NCBI RefSeq assembly: GCF_025802015.1
Contig: NZ_JAOYFC010000001.1
Location: forward strand, 372,001 to 436,000
Direction: 5' to 3'
Length of the DNA: 64,000 bases
DNA from: Falsihalocynthiibacter halioticoli
Lineage (GTDB): Bacteria; Pseudomonadota; Alphaproteobacteria; Rhodobacterales; Rhodobacteraceae
Shown here: positions 33,983 to 43,122 of the stretch, in pieces
How the letters are laid out: each line of letters starts with the position of its first letter
Position numbering within the stretch: the stretch's first letter is position 1
Program-made: the position numbers and the translations under genes
Notes under the pieces: generated by a model
Database searches by the model: none
Told to the model about the DNA's origin: nothing
The model's input: only the letters and a program-made list of their open reading frames with translations

Positions 33983-35767
33983 CTATTGGTCCTCGAAAGG
34001 ATCCCATTCGTCCTCAACTTCGGCCAGCGAAGATTCCGCCGCTTCTTTTGTGATTTCTTCGAGAGTACGGATCTTGGCGATCTCCGCACCAGGGAATTTG
34101 GTGAGCACCGCCTGAACCAGCGGGTGCGCCTCGGCCTTGGCTTTGGTTTCAAGCTCTTTGGCGTCGCGGACTTGCTCTATCGTCGGCGCGCCGCCTTCGT
34201 TCACCAATGTAACCGCCCAACGAACGCCCGTTAGTGCGCGAAGTTTTTGGCCGAGCCGTTGGGCAAGGTCTCGCGGTGCATCATCGGTTGGTTGGAACTC
34301 GATGCGGCCGGGAGAGTAATTCGCAAGCTGTATGTATTTCTCGATCTCGACCTTCAGCAATCCATCGCGGCTTGCACTGATAAGGTCCACGACCTTCCGG
34401 AAGCTGCCGTAATGCGCAAGTGCTGCTTCGGGCGAATTATCCGTAACTGCGCCGCCGCCTGCAATCATGCGGGTTTCGCTGCCCGCAGAGGAAGGCGAGA
34501 CAGCTTGAGTTGCGCCAGCGTTGGTTGGTGCGCCATTCGAGATTGCGTGGCCGCCACCGCCACCGCCACCGCTGGGCGGGAAGCTTGGCGCATCATAGAC
34601 CTGTTTCATCAATTCGCCGAATGTCGGTAGGTCTGCAACATGAGTCAGACGGATCACGGCCATTTCGGCGGCCATCATCGCGTTGGGCGCGGCGGAAACC
34701 TCTTCAAGTGCTTTCAAGAGCATCTGCCACATCCGCGTCATCACGCGCATGGGGAGCTTTTCGGCCATGGCCTGCCCTCGATTGCGCTCGTCCGGCCCGA
34801 CGGTTGGGTCTTCGGCGGCTTCTGGGGTGATCTTAATCACGGAAACCCAATGAGTGATCTCCGCCAAATCGCGCAGAACGGCCATCGGATCGGCACCATC
34901 GGCGTATTGGCCTGATAGCTCCGCGAGGGCAGAGGCCGCATCACCGCGTACGATCATGTCAAAAAGATCAAGCACCCGTCCACGATCGGCAAGACCCAAC
35001 ATTGAGCGTACCTGATCGGCGGTGGTTTCACCTGCGCCATGCGCAATCGCCTGATCCAAAAGCGAGGTCGCATCCCGCACAGAGCCCTCGGAGGCGCGCG
35101 TGATAAGCGCGAGTGCGTCGTCGGAAATCTCGGCACCCTCTGATTTTGCTATTTTGCGCATCAGTGCGATCATCACTTCCGGTTCGATCCGGCGCAGGTC
35201 AAACCGCTGACAGCGAGACAGAACAGTTACCGGAACCTTGCGGATTTCGGTTGTCGCAAAGATGAATTTCACATGCTCTGGCGGCTCTTCGAGGGTCTTG
35301 AGGAGCGCGTTAAACGCACTCGTCGAGAGCATGTGCACCTCGTCGATGATATAGATTTTATAGCGGGCAGAAGCGGCGCGATAGGCGACGCTTTCGATGA
35401 TTTCGCGAATGTCGTTGACGCCCGTGCGGCTGGCGGCGTCCATCTCCATCACGTCAACGTGGCGGCCTTCCATGATGGCAACGCAGTGCTCGCATTCGCC
35501 GCAAGGCTCTGTTGTCGGGCCGCTTGTGCCGTCCGGGCCGATACAGTTCATCCCTTTTGCAATAATCCGCGCGGTGGTGGTTTTCCCCGTGCCGCGAATA
35601 CCGGTCATGATAAAGGCTTGCGCGATCCGGTCCGCTTCAAATGCGTTTTTGAGGGTGCGGACCATGGCGTCTTGGCCAACGAGATCGGCAAAGACTTCAG
35701 GGCGGTATTTCCGCGCCAGAACCTGATATTTACTGCCGCTTTGCTGACTGGCTTCGCTGTCGCTCAT
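33983..35767 (-). CDS. dnaX: DNA polymerase III subunits gamma and tau
   Basis: A 594-residue clamp-loader subunit. The AAA+ domain carries Walker A GIRGTGKTT (residues 56-64), a zinc site with Cys75, Cys89, Cys92 and Cys95, Walker B IIDEVH, and the sensor-1 ATTEIRKVP. A Gly-rich linker near residues 390-405 precedes the tau-specific C-terminal region. I see no A-AAA-AAG-type slippery site, so a separate short gamma form by frameshift is not supported. GGGGG precedes the ATG. It starts the ebfC-recR unit. Confidence 0.95.
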   Translation of the reverse strand: MSDSEASQQSGSKYQVLARKYRPEVFADLVGQDAMVRTLKNAFEADRIAQAFIMTGIRGTGKTTTARIIAKGMNCIGPDGTSGPTTEPCGECEHCVAIMEGRHVDVMEMDAASRTGVNDIREIIESVAYRAASARYKIYIIDEVHMLSTSAFNALLKTLEEPPEHVKFIFATTEIRKVPVTVLSRCQRFDLRRIEPEVMIALMRKIAKSEGAEISDDALALITRASEGSVRDATSLLDQAIAHGAGETTADQVRSMLGLADRGRVLDLFDMIVRGDAASALAELSGQYADGADPMAVLRDLAEITHWVSVIKITPEAAEDPTVGPDERNRGQAMAEKLPMRVMTRMWQMLLKALEEVSAAPNAMMAAEMAVIRLTHVADLPTFGELMKQVYDAPSFPPSGGGGGGGHAISNGAPTNAGATQAVSPSSAGSETRMIAGGGAVTDNSPEAALAHYGSFRKVVDLISASRDGLLKVEIEKYIQLANYSPGRIEFQPTDDAPRDLAQRLGQKLRALTGVRWAVTLVNEGGAPTIEQVRDAKELETKAKAEAHPLVQAVLTKFPGAEIAKIRTLEEITKEAAESSLAEVEDEWDPFEDQ

Positions 35768-35855
35768 GGAACCCCCGTTTGTGTCGAATGCAGGTTAAAG
35801 GGGTGGCCGTTGAACGTCCAGCGCCGTGATGGAAATTTGTTTACAGCAGGCGGAT

Positions 35856-35883
35856 TGGCCTCCGCGTATTCCATCGGAGGCCA
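35856..35883 (-). other. Hairpin downstream of rsgA
   Basis: TGGCCTCCG pairs with CGGAGGCCA, 9 bp with a 10-base loop, just past the rsgA stop. No U-run follows, so a terminator role is uncertain. Confidence 0.4.
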
Positions 35884-35897
35884 TAGGCGAAAAGACG

Positions 35898-36947
35898 TTA
35901 ATCGCCGCGGTATTTGCGGTGTTTAACTTTCTTCACGTCTTTGACCATGCGCGCAAAGTCTTTGCCGCGCTTGCGGGATTGGGCGATTGTTTCGCTTTGA
36001 TGGGCATCCTCTCGCTGTAGCTTGCGCCAACGCTCCAGCCGATCCGCGTCAAGTTCACCACGTTCAATCGCCGCCCGCACCGCGCATCCCGGCTCGCTTT
36101 CATGAGCGCAATCGCGGAACTTGCAGTTCTCTGCAAACTCAAGCACATCCTGAAAAACTGCGTTGATGCCATCTGCGGCTTCGAACAAACCGAACTCCCG
36201 CATGCCTGGTGTGTCCACCAGCCAGCCACCGCCATCAATGCGATGCAGCGACCGCGCCGTTGTGGTGTGGCGGCCTTTGGCGTCATCCTCGCGGATGTCG
36301 GAGGTTGCTTCACTTGTGCCTGCAATGCCGTTGGTGATCGTGGTTTTGCCCACACCCGAAGAGCCAAGAAGGGCAATGGTTTCTTTTGGGCCACACCAAC
36401 TCATTAACCGTTCTAGGTCGGCGGGGTCTTTGGCATTGATAGGGATCGCAACTTGGCCAAGAGAGAGCTTCTCGGCGCGGCGCACATAATCTGCGCCGTT
36501 GTCATCCGTTTGATCCGCCTTCGTGATGACGATGATCGGGGTCGCGTTGGCTTCGAACGCCATCGAAATGAACCGCTCAAGACGCGCTTCGTTGAAATCC
36601 GCGTTGCAGGACGTGACGATGAACAGCGTATCGACATTGGCCGCCACAAGCTGTTCGCGCAATTCGGGCCCTGCGGCGCGGCGTGATAAGTGTGATTTGC
36701 GATCAAGTACACGGATGATGCGATCCGCATCCGCTTCGACGAGTATCCAGTCCCCCACGGCAACATCGCCGGAGGTGATCTGTGCGGAAAAGACGATGAA
36801 ATGTGCGCCGTCAGCATCAAGTGCCGTTAGGCTACTGCGGTGTACTTCGGATACGCGCATGGGGCGCGCGCCCGCGTCTTCGTCGGTGAGTTGCGATTGG
36901 AAATGATGCGACCATCCAAGATCGGAGAGAGTGTTTTCTTCAGACAT
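35898..36947 (-). CDS. rsgA: Ribosome small subunit-dependent GTPase A
   Basis: A 349-residue circularly permuted GTPase that checks 30S subunit maturation. An N-terminal OB fold comes first, then the GTPase motifs in the permuted order G4 (ITKAD), G1 (GSSGVGKTTI), G3 (DTPGMREF), and a C-terminal zinc domain with CKFRDCAHESEPGC. The start ATG has only a weak GGGAT upstream. It stands alone, between dnaX and the SRP RNA gene. Confidence 0.95.
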   Translation of the reverse strand: MSEENTLSDLGWSHHFQSQLTDEDAGARPMRVSEVHRSSLTALDADGAHFIVFSAQITSGDVAVGDWILVEADADRIIRVLDRKSHLSRRAAGPELREQLVAANVDTLFIVTSCNADFNEARLERFISMAFEANATPIIVITKADQTDDNGADYVRRAEKLSLGQVAIPINAKDPADLERLMSWCGPKETIALLGSSGVGKTTITNGIAGTSEATSDIREDDAKGRHTTTARSLHRIDGGGWLVDTPGMREFGLFEAADGINAVFQDVLEFAENCKFRDCAHESEPGCAVRAAIERGELDADRLERWRKLQREDAHQSETIAQSRKRGKDFARMVKDVKKVKHRKYRGD

Positions 36948-37115
36948 TTTGAATCCCGTTTCGGGCAGTTGCTTTACTATAACGGCAACCGCTCACGAAG
37001 TGTGAGGTAAAGATTGGGGAAAAGCGGCGGCCCCGCGTCAGCGCGCGAAGGCCCGGAGGCATGTAACACTCATGAAAAATGGCCTCCTTCTGAAAGTTGC
37101 TCATGTCTGAACTTA

Positions 37116-37220
37116 GGTGAGAGATTGGACATCGACCCAAACGGTACTCGTTACGGCTGCTTCCTTCCGGACCTGACCGAGTTGGCGAGGCGTTCGCCCG
37201 CGCCAACCTCTCGACCCACC
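37116..37220 (-). ncRNA. ffs: Signal recognition particle RNA, small bacterial type (4.5S)
   Basis: The minus strand holds the near-invariant SRP core GGTCAGGTCCGGAAGGAAG and then CAGCC, the tip that binds Ffh and FtsY. The flanks ACTCGG and CGAGT pair, CGAACG pairs with CGTTTG further out, and the ends GGTGGG and CTCACC can close a long hairpin of about 105 bases. The ends were set by this pairing, so they may be off by several bases. It lies between rsgA and cpdB on the same strand. Together with Ffh it targets membrane proteins cotranslationally. Confidence 0.93.
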
Positions 37221-37265
37221 AGATAGTCCGAGTCGCGACGTTATTCAAGCCCTGTCGGTGGTCGG

Positions 37266-37293
37266 AAAAAGGGCGGCTTGCGCGCCGCCCTTT
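37266..37293 (-). terminator. Terminator after cpdB
   Basis: A perfect 10-bp stem (AAAGGGCGGC with GCCGCCCTTT) and 6-base loop; on the minus strand it ends in TTTTT. It lies between cpdB and the SRP RNA. Confidence 0.9.
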
Positions 37294-37316
37294 GCATTTT
37301 TCGTTTGAATTAAGCT

Positions 37317-39296
37317 TCAGAGCGTGATGCGGAAGCGTGCAAAACCGTCTGGTCCGTCGCCTGCGGCCTCAATGTTCAGCGTGGTCAGATCATCGAGGTA
37401 GTCTTTGGCCTTTGGTCCGGTATCAAAGAGTACGCTGGTGTCGGCGAGTGGTTTGAACGACCAGTTGCCATCGGCGGAAGGGTTGATCGTTCCCTGTTCG
37501 ACGATATAGCGCACGATGACGTCGCGGTTGGTGTCTGGCCCTTCGAACACGATGGTGTCGCCCTTCGCTCCAGGGAAATCACCGCCGCCGCTTGCGCGGT
37601 AGTTGTTGGTGGCGATGATGAACTCCTGATCTGGCGTGACAGGTGCGCCATCATATGAGAGGTCAACGATGCGGTTCGCATCTGGCGCTTCAAGCTCGCC
37701 TTTCGGGCCGTATTTCGATGGCTGCGACAGGTCAATCTGATAGCTCACACCGTCGATCACATCGAAGTTGTAGCTCGGGAACTCGGGGTTGAGCAGAACC
37801 TGATCCGCCTTGCCAGCCTCGACTTGGTTGAACATTCCCGCAGAGCGCTCGAGCCAGTCTTTGAGTTGCGCGCCCGTTACCCGAACCGCGCGGGCGGTAT
37901 TCGGATAGAGATACAGGTCGGCCACGTTTTTGATTGCAACGTCGCCAGCGGGAACGTCGGTGTAATACTCTGGCCCGCCGCGACCACCCGCTTTGAATGG
38001 AGCGGCAGCCGAAAGTACCGGAAGCCCTTCGTGCTCGGTGCCCTTCAGCATCTCTTCGATATACCATTTCTGGGCAATAGAGACGATCTGAACCGAAGGG
38101 TCATCCGCCACTAGCGCGAAATAGCTGTGAAGCGGTGCGCTGGTTTTACCAACCGCACGACGAACATAGGCGAGGGTCTCTTCGTGGTCCTTGGCAACAG
38201 AGGCCAGCACGAAATCCTGACTTTCCACAAGCGGGGTGATTGAGCGGTCTTCGTTGCGTTTGGAAATCGGGCGGGCTTCGCTCGCGCTGGCCGCGACTTT
38301 CCACTCGCCGCCCGAATTTTCGAGCATGAGGTCAATTACGCCAAGGTGGCTTCCCCAGAAGCCGCCCATTGCTGCGGGCTTGCCATGAATAGTGCCCTTT
38401 TCGGCGTCGACACCTGCAAACCCTTCATAGCGCGAGCTGGGGAATACAAGGTGGCTGTGGCCGGTCATGATCGCGTCGATTCCCTCGACTTGGGCCAGCG
38501 GCACGGATGCGTTTTCCATAAGTTCGGTTTCATCTGCAGACCCGATGCCGGAATGGCTCAGCGCGATGATAATGTCGGCTCCAGCCTCTTTCATTTCCGG
38601 CACATAGGCGCGAGCAGCTTCGAGGATGTCGCGGGTCGAGACATTGCCCTCTAGATGACGGCGATCCCAGTTCATGATTTGAGGTGGCACAAAGCCGATC
38701 ATACCGATCTTGATCGAATGCTCCGCGCCTGCGCCGTCTGTCACCATGCGGTCAAGGATCACGTAAGGCTTGAGCAGCGTTTTATCCTCGCGCGGAGAAG
38801 CGCCACGCTCTGTTACCACATTGGCCGACACAATCGGGAAGTTCGCCCCCGCTAGAGATTTCATCAGGAAATCAAGGCCGTAGTTGAATTCGTGGTTGCC
38901 AAGCGTAGAGGCATCAAAGCCAACTGCATTCATCGCCGCGATAACGGGGTGCATATCTCCTTCGGCCATGCCGCGTTCATATGCGATGTAATCGCCCATC
39001 GGGTTACCTTGTAGGAAATCTCCGTTGTCGAGCAGGATCGAGTTTGTTGCCTCGTTCCTGATATCCACGATGTGTGCGGCCGTACGGGCAAGGCCAACTG
39101 TATCTATCGGTTTGTCCGAATAGTAATCGTATGGGTACACATGAACATGCAGGTCAGTCGTTTCCATAATCCGCAAATGCGCTTGATTTGACGCTGCATG
39201 TACGGAGTAGGGATGGAGTGTAAGCACTGTTGTTCCTGCGGCGGCGCCAGCGAGAAAATGACGCCGGCTAAGGGGTGTTTGTTTTGTGTATGTCAT
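37317..39296 (-). CDS. cpdB: 2',3'-cyclic-nucleotide 2'-phosphodiesterase / 3'-nucleotidase, Tat-exported
   Basis: A 659-residue periplasmic metallophosphatase. The N terminus has a twin-arginine signal (SRRHFLAG, then a hydrophobic stretch). The metallophosphoesterase motifs follow: TTDLHVHVYPYDYY, LDNGDFLQGN, and LGNHEFNYG. A 5'-nucleotidase C-terminal domain holds the substrate pocket. CpdB hydrolyses 2',3'-cyclic nucleotides and 3'-nucleotides to nucleosides and phosphate. GGGAG precedes the ATG. No phosphate-regulon box is evident upstream, but the region is AT-rich. Confidence 0.92.
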   Translation of the reverse strand: MTYTKQTPLSRRHFLAGAAAGTTVLTLHPYSVHAASNQAHLRIMETTDLHVHVYPYDYYSDKPIDTVGLARTAAHIVDIRNEATNSILLDNGDFLQGNPMGDYIAYERGMAEGDMHPVIAAMNAVGFDASTLGNHEFNYGLDFLMKSLAGANFPIVSANVVTERGASPREDKTLLKPYVILDRMVTDGAGAEHSIKIGMIGFVPPQIMNWDRRHLEGNVSTRDILEAARAYVPEMKEAGADIIIALSHSGIGSADETELMENASVPLAQVEGIDAIMTGHSHLVFPSSRYEGFAGVDAEKGTIHGKPAAMGGFWGSHLGVIDLMLENSGGEWKVAASASEARPISKRNEDRSITPLVESQDFVLASVAKDHEETLAYVRRAVGKTSAPLHSYFALVADDPSVQIVSIAQKWYIEEMLKGTEHEGLPVLSAAAPFKAGGRGGPEYYTDVPAGDVAIKNVADLYLYPNTARAVRVTGAQLKDWLERSAGMFNQVEAGKADQVLLNPEFPSYNFDVIDGVSYQIDLSQPSKYGPKGELEAPDANRIVDLSYDGAPVTPDQEFIIATNNYRASGGGDFPGAKGDTIVFEGPDTNRDVIVRYIVEQGTINPSADGNWSFKPLADTSVLFDTGPKAKDYLDDLTTLNIEAAGDGPDGFARFRITL

Positions 39297-39497
39297 GAAA
39301 ATTCTCCCGAAATGTGGACTTCAAATATCGGGTGAGCATGACACGGAAATAACAATTCTCAAAATTGGGCGACTACCGCAATCAACTTTAAGTTGTGCAT
39401 ACGCTATTTTGTTCAACTATGATTATTCTGCAACGTCTCTTGTCATTCCTGATGCGAGACACGATTGTACCGCCGAACTGACAGGAGCAAGCGGGCG

Positions 39498-40460
39498 GTG
39501 AAAATCTCAGAACAGGTCGTATTTGGCGGCTCCAAACTTGACCGTGCCGCTCAATTGCGCGCGGACACAGATAAGCTTGAGGCGCTTCGTGCTAAGGGTG
39601 ATATCCTTCCAATATGGCGCGGCAAAGTTTTGGTGCATGAGGATGCGCGGGGAGCGGCGCTTCGGCTTGAGTGCGGGCATCCGTTTCTTGAGAACAGCAC
39701 TGGGGAGTATCTGTTCCTTGGGCTTGAAGGAGACCGCGCGATCTTCGCAACCGATGTTTCTTCATGGGAACCTGAGCAGCAAGATCTTGCCACAGTTGGT
39801 GATAATTTCGATGCCAGCGAGCAGGCATGCACACCATGTGGTGAGGGCGCGATCCTTGCCGAGTTACGCGCGATCATGTCGGTTTTAGACCCGCGTTCCG
39901 CTGAATTGCTATCAACAGCTAAGGCGCTGTTGAACTGGCACGCGAGCCACAAGTTTTGCGCAAAATGTGGGGCGCCTTCGGTTATGGCAGTGGGCGGCTG
40001 GCAACGGAACTGTCCGGCTTGTTCCGCGCCGCATTTTCCGCGCACCGATCCCGTCGTGATTATGTTGGTGACGCGCGGCAACAAACTCTTAATTGGCCGC
40101 AGCCCGTTTTGGCCGGAAGGGATGTATTCAACACTTGCCGGATTTGTCGAGCCAGGAGAGCCGATTGAGGCCGCCGTGCGCCGCGAAGTCTTTGAAGAAA
40201 CCGCCATTCGCGTCGGTCGCGTTGATTATCTTGCCAGCCAGCCGTGGGCGTTTCCGTCCTCACTCATGATCGGATGTCACGGGTTCGCCGAGAACGAAGA
40301 CATCGTTATCGATCCTGTTGAAATCGAAGACGCCCGTTGGGTCACGCGCGAGGAGATGGCGGCGATAGTTGCCGGCGAAAACGCGGAAATCTATGCGCCG
40401 CGTGTTGGGTCGATCGCGCATTTCATGATTGTAAATTGGCTTGCAGACAGGCTGGAATGA
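39498..40460 (+). CDS. nudC: NADH pyrophosphatase / NAD-decapping Nudix hydrolase NudC
   Basis: A 320-residue Nudix enzyme that splits NADH and removes NAD caps from RNA. It has an N-terminal domain, a zinc ribbon with Cys154, Cys157 and a second CPAC pair near 172-175, and the Nudix box from about residue 215 (GFVEPGEPIEAAVRREVFEETAI). SQPWAFPSSLMIGC matches the NudC-specific SQPWPFPxS motif. The GTG at 39498 with AGGAG ten bases upstream is preferred to an in-frame TTG at 39465. An SRPBCC gene follows. Confidence 0.94.
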   Translation: MKISEQVVFGGSKLDRAAQLRADTDKLEALRAKGDILPIWRGKVLVHEDARGAALRLECGHPFLENSTGEYLFLGLEGDRAIFATDVSSWEPEQQDLATVGDNFDASEQACTPCGEGAILAELRAIMSVLDPRSAELLSTAKALLNWHASHKFCAKCGAPSVMAVGGWQRNCPACSAPHFPRTDPVVIMLVTRGNKLLIGRSPFWPEGMYSTLAGFVEPGEPIEAAVRREVFEETAIRVGRVDYLASQPWAFPSSLMIGCHGFAENEDIVIDPVEIEDARWVTREEMAAIVAGENAEIYAPRVGSIAHFMIVNWLADRLE

Positions 40461-40502
40461 CGCAAAAAAGGCACGCAATAGGGTTGGAACGCGAAGGTCG
40501 CC

Positions 40503-40979
40503 ATGAAACTTGAGAGCCGAGAAGATATCGAAGCCCCCTTGAGCGTTGTTTTTCAGGCCGTTTCAGATTTCCCTGCGTTTGAGCGTCTTGCGTTTCGGCG
40601 GGGAATCGATGTGGGTGTCGAAACAGGTGATCCCGAGAAAGGCGAACCTGAGCGGAGCTGGGATGCCAAGTTCAATTATCGCGGGCGCGATAGGCGGCTT
40701 AAGGCAGCTTTGGTGCGTATTGACCCTGCGCAGGGGTATCTTGTGAATGGCGCTGTTGGTGGGCTTGAAGGTGACATGATCATTGATCTGGTCCCCTTGT
40801 CGCGAACACGCACAAGGCTCACTGTCTGTGTTGATACACGCGCCAAGTCGCTAACTGCACGGCTATTGCTACAGACTGCAAAGCTCACACGAGCCAAAAT
40901 TTATCGCCGCTTTAGAAGGCGTGTTGGTCAGGTCGCGCAGGATATCGAAGATCGATACAACGCGATGTCACCTTCTTAG
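40503..40979 (+). CDS. SRPBCC-fold protein
   Basis: A 158-residue protein of the START/SRPBCC helix-grip fold: a first strand with the SREDIEAPLSVVFQAVSDF start, alternating strands, and a long C-terminal amphipathic helix. Such proteins bind lipids, polyketides or other hydrophobic ligands. It lies 42 bases after nudC, probably cotranscribed. No specific ligand or subfamily is recognised. Confidence 0.75.
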   Translation: MKLESREDIEAPLSVVFQAVSDFPAFERLAFRRGIDVGVETGDPEKGEPERSWDAKFNYRGRDRRLKAALVRIDPAQGYLVNGAVGGLEGDMIIDLVPLSRTRTRLTVCVDTRAKSLTARLLLQTAKLTRAKIYRRFRRRVGQVAQDIEDRYNAMSPS

Positions 40980-41008
40980 CTGCGTAAGCGGGTCAGAGAA
41001 GTATGCGC

Positions 41009-41362
41009 TCAAGTCGTGTGTGACAAAATGTTGAGGCTCTTGCCAGTTGGGTCTGTAACAAAAAACCGCCGAACGCCCCATGGCTCATCAGTTAGGTCAT
41101 AGACGATGTCAAAGCCCAACTCCTTGGCGCGGGCAAATGTGGCGTTAACGTCATCAACTTCGATGGATAAATCCGGAACGGGAGCACCCGAGCCGCCTTC
41201 GTTCATCAAGCTGATTTGAGGCGAACAGTGTTCGTCGGTGCCAAGCGTGATGATCCATTCGAAATCCATCAGCACAGTTAGGTCGAATAGCTCTTTATAG
41301 AAGGTTTGCACCTTGCTCGGCTTGTCTGTTTTGATGTTTGCAACGATCCGACGGACTGCCAT
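41009..41362 (-). CDS. VOC (glyoxalase) family protein
   Basis: A 117-residue protein with two paired beta-alpha-beta-beta-beta modules typical of the vicinal-oxygen-chelate fold: VANIKTDKPSKVQTFYKELF, then DLSIEVDDVNATFARAKELGF and FVTDPTGKSLNIL. Members are metal enzymes (glyoxalase I, dioxygenases) or antibiotic-binding proteins; the present one is short and generic. AGGAGG precedes the ATG. Convergent with the SRPBCC gene. Confidence 0.82.
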   Translation of the reverse strand: MAVRRIVANIKTDKPSKVQTFYKELFDLTVLMDFEWIITLGTDEHCSPQISLMNEGGSGAPVPDLSIEVDDVNATFARAKELGFDIVYDLTDEPWGVRRFFVTDPTGKSLNILSHTT

Positions 41363-41464
41363 ATGCGCCTCCTGTTCGCCGTAACATAGAGACTTGCGTC
41401 ATTAATGGAAACGCCGCTGCCGCCAAGCCACAGTGGGCAATTTGGTTGCGCGGCGTTTGCGTTG

Positions 41465-42310
41465 CTATCCGTGGGTCTGGTTGCGGCGCGGATCGGCAGG
41501 GAACACCCCCATCAAGCCGATGTGGTCCGTGAAATAGTCCAGCTCCTCAAGTGCAAGTTTTACGTTGCGATCGTCGGGATGGCCTTCGATCTCGGCATAA
41601 AACTGTGTCGCCGTGAATTTGCCGCCGACCATGTAGCTTTCAAGCTTTGTCATGTTGACGCCGTTGGTGGCAAATCCGCCCATAGCTTTATAGAGCGCAG
41701 CAGGAATGTTGCGGACGCGGAACACGAAGCTCGTAATCATCCCGTGTTTGCCGCGGCGGGTTAGGTCGGCCTCGCGCGCCATAATTAGGAATCGCGTGGT
41801 GTTGTTGCCCTCGTCCTCGATGTTTCGAGCCAAAACATCCAGCCCGTAAATCTCCGCAGCCAACTCACTTGCAAGCGCGCCCTCGGCAGGATCGCCAAGA
41901 GAAGCAATCTCGCGCGCGGCGGCGGCATTATCCGACCAGTTCAGCGTGTCGATGTCATTGTCGCGCAAAAATGTGCGACATTGGCCAAGCAAAATTCCCA
42001 TCGAGCGGACGCGCTTCACATCCGCAAGTTTGGTTCCGGGCAGCGCCATGAGGTTGATGTTTACCCGTACAAAGGCCTCGCCGATGATTTGCAGCCCGCT
42101 TGATGGGAGCAATGAATGAACATCGGCTACGCGCCCGTAAGTGGAGTTCTCAACCGCAATCATGCCCAAATCAGCGTCGCCACGGCGCACCGCTTCGATG
42201 GCAGATTGGAAGGTCGGGCAGGGCAAAGGCTCGTAATCGGGGCGTGATTCCCGGCAAGCCTGATGCGAATAAGCACCGGGTTCCCCCTGAAATGCGATAC
42301 GTTTTGTCAT
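41465..42310 (-). CDS. pheA: Prephenate dehydratase with ACT domain
   Basis: A 281-residue monofunctional PheA that turns prephenate into phenylpyruvate for phenylalanine synthesis. The catalytic TRF motif is Thr172-Arg173-Phe174 in NNTTRFLIM. The C-terminal ACT domain (SFVFRVRNIPAALYKAMGGF, then LESYMVGG) gives feedback inhibition by phenylalanine. No chorismate mutase domain is present. GGAGA lies before ATG 42310; an open in-frame extension upstream is not PheA-like and overlaps the divergent cytochrome gene. Confidence 0.95.
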   Translation of the reverse strand: MTKRIAFQGEPGAYSHQACRESRPDYEPLPCPTFQSAIEAVRRGDADLGMIAVENSTYGRVADVHSLLPSSGLQIIGEAFVRVNINLMALPGTKLADVKRVRSMGILLGQCRTFLRDNDIDTLNWSDNAAAAREIASLGDPAEGALASELAAEIYGLDVLARNIEDEGNNTTRFLIMAREADLTRRGKHGMITSFVFRVRNIPAALYKAMGGFATNGVNMTKLESYMVGGKFTATQFYAEIEGHPDDRNVKLALEELDYFTDHIGLMGVFPADPRRNQTHG

Positions 42311-42430
42311 AAAACAGGGTCTCCGGGGCGGTTTTCCTAAAAAGGGCGATTGGTCGCGGTAACTACATCTTGCTCTTTGCATATGGAAGGGGCTACACAT
42401 CGACAAACTTCGATCGAGATGGAACGCGAC

Positions 42431-42952
42431 ATGTTCGACACAATGACTATGACTAAAATTCTGGGCGCATTTTGTGGCGCTCTTCTTTTCTTCCTTCTTG
42501 GGAGCTGGGCTGCGGAAGCGCTGTATCACACTGGCGGTGGCCATGGTGACGATCACGCTGCACAGGGTTACCTGATTGAAACCGGTGGCAGCGACGTTGC
42601 CGAAGTTGCCGATGACGGCCCGACCTTCGAAGAGCTGCTTGCTACTGCTGACGCAGGTAAAGGCGAAAAAGTCTTCGGCAAATGTAAGGCGTGCCACAAA
42701 ATCGAAGATGGCGCGAACGGCACAGGCCCACACCTCTATGGTGCTGTTGACCGTGACATCGCTTCGGTTGCAGGCTTCTCCTATTCCGACGTCCTAACAG
42801 GCATGGAAGGAAACTGGACACCTGAGGCGCTCGACGGCTTCCTTGAGAATCCAAAAGGCTATGCACCAGGAACAAAAATGGGCTTCTCTGGTTTGAAAAA
42901 GGCCCAAGACCGCGCCAACCTGATTGCGTATATGCAAACAATCGGCGGCTAA
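42431..42952 (+). CDS. cycY: Membrane-anchored cytochrome c-y (c552 type)
   Basis: A 173-residue class I cytochrome c held in the membrane by an uncleaved N-terminal helix (residues about 8-28). After an acidic linker, the haem motif is CKACH with Cys85, Cys88 and His89; Met150 in GTKMGFSG is the sixth ligand. Such proteins (CycY, CycM) carry electrons from the bc1 complex to terminal oxidases. The ATG at 42431 is divergent from pheA. A good terminator follows. The cbb3 oxidase genes of this window are likely partners. Confidence 0.93.
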   Translation: MFDTMTMTKILGAFCGALLFFLLGSWAAEALYHTGGGHGDDHAAQGYLIETGGSDVAEVADDGPTFEELLATADAGKGEKVFGKCKACHKIEDGANGTGPHLYGAVDRDIASVAGFSYSDVLTGMEGNWTPEALDGFLENPKGYAPGTKMGFSGLKKAQDRANLIAYMQTIGG

Positions 42953-42977
42953 GCTGCTGAACAATTGATCTGATTTT

Positions 42978-43007
42978 GGGCTGTTTCCGCTGGGAGCAGC
43001 CCTTTTT
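42978..43007 (+). terminator. Terminator after the cytochrome c-y gene
   Basis: GGGCTG pairs with CAGCCC, with further imperfect pairing inside, followed by five T residues. Confidence 0.75.
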
Positions 43008-43122
43008 CGTGTTTATCGGCAAAAACACGAAGTGTTCACGTATTCTCAACTTGAATGTTTGCCGATGGTAATTAGGCTATCCCAAACGCTACATAAAAAG
43101 AAACGCGTTCGGAGGAGAGAAC

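Noticed and set aside
33983..35767. Programmed frameshift in dnaX producing a separate gamma form
   Set aside because: I see no A-AAA-AAG-type slippery run followed by a stem in the coding strand.
36940..37104. A short minus-strand frame (about 54 codons) between the SRP RNA and rsgA
   Set aside because: It has no Shine-Dalgarno, overlaps the rsgA start, and its composition looks random.
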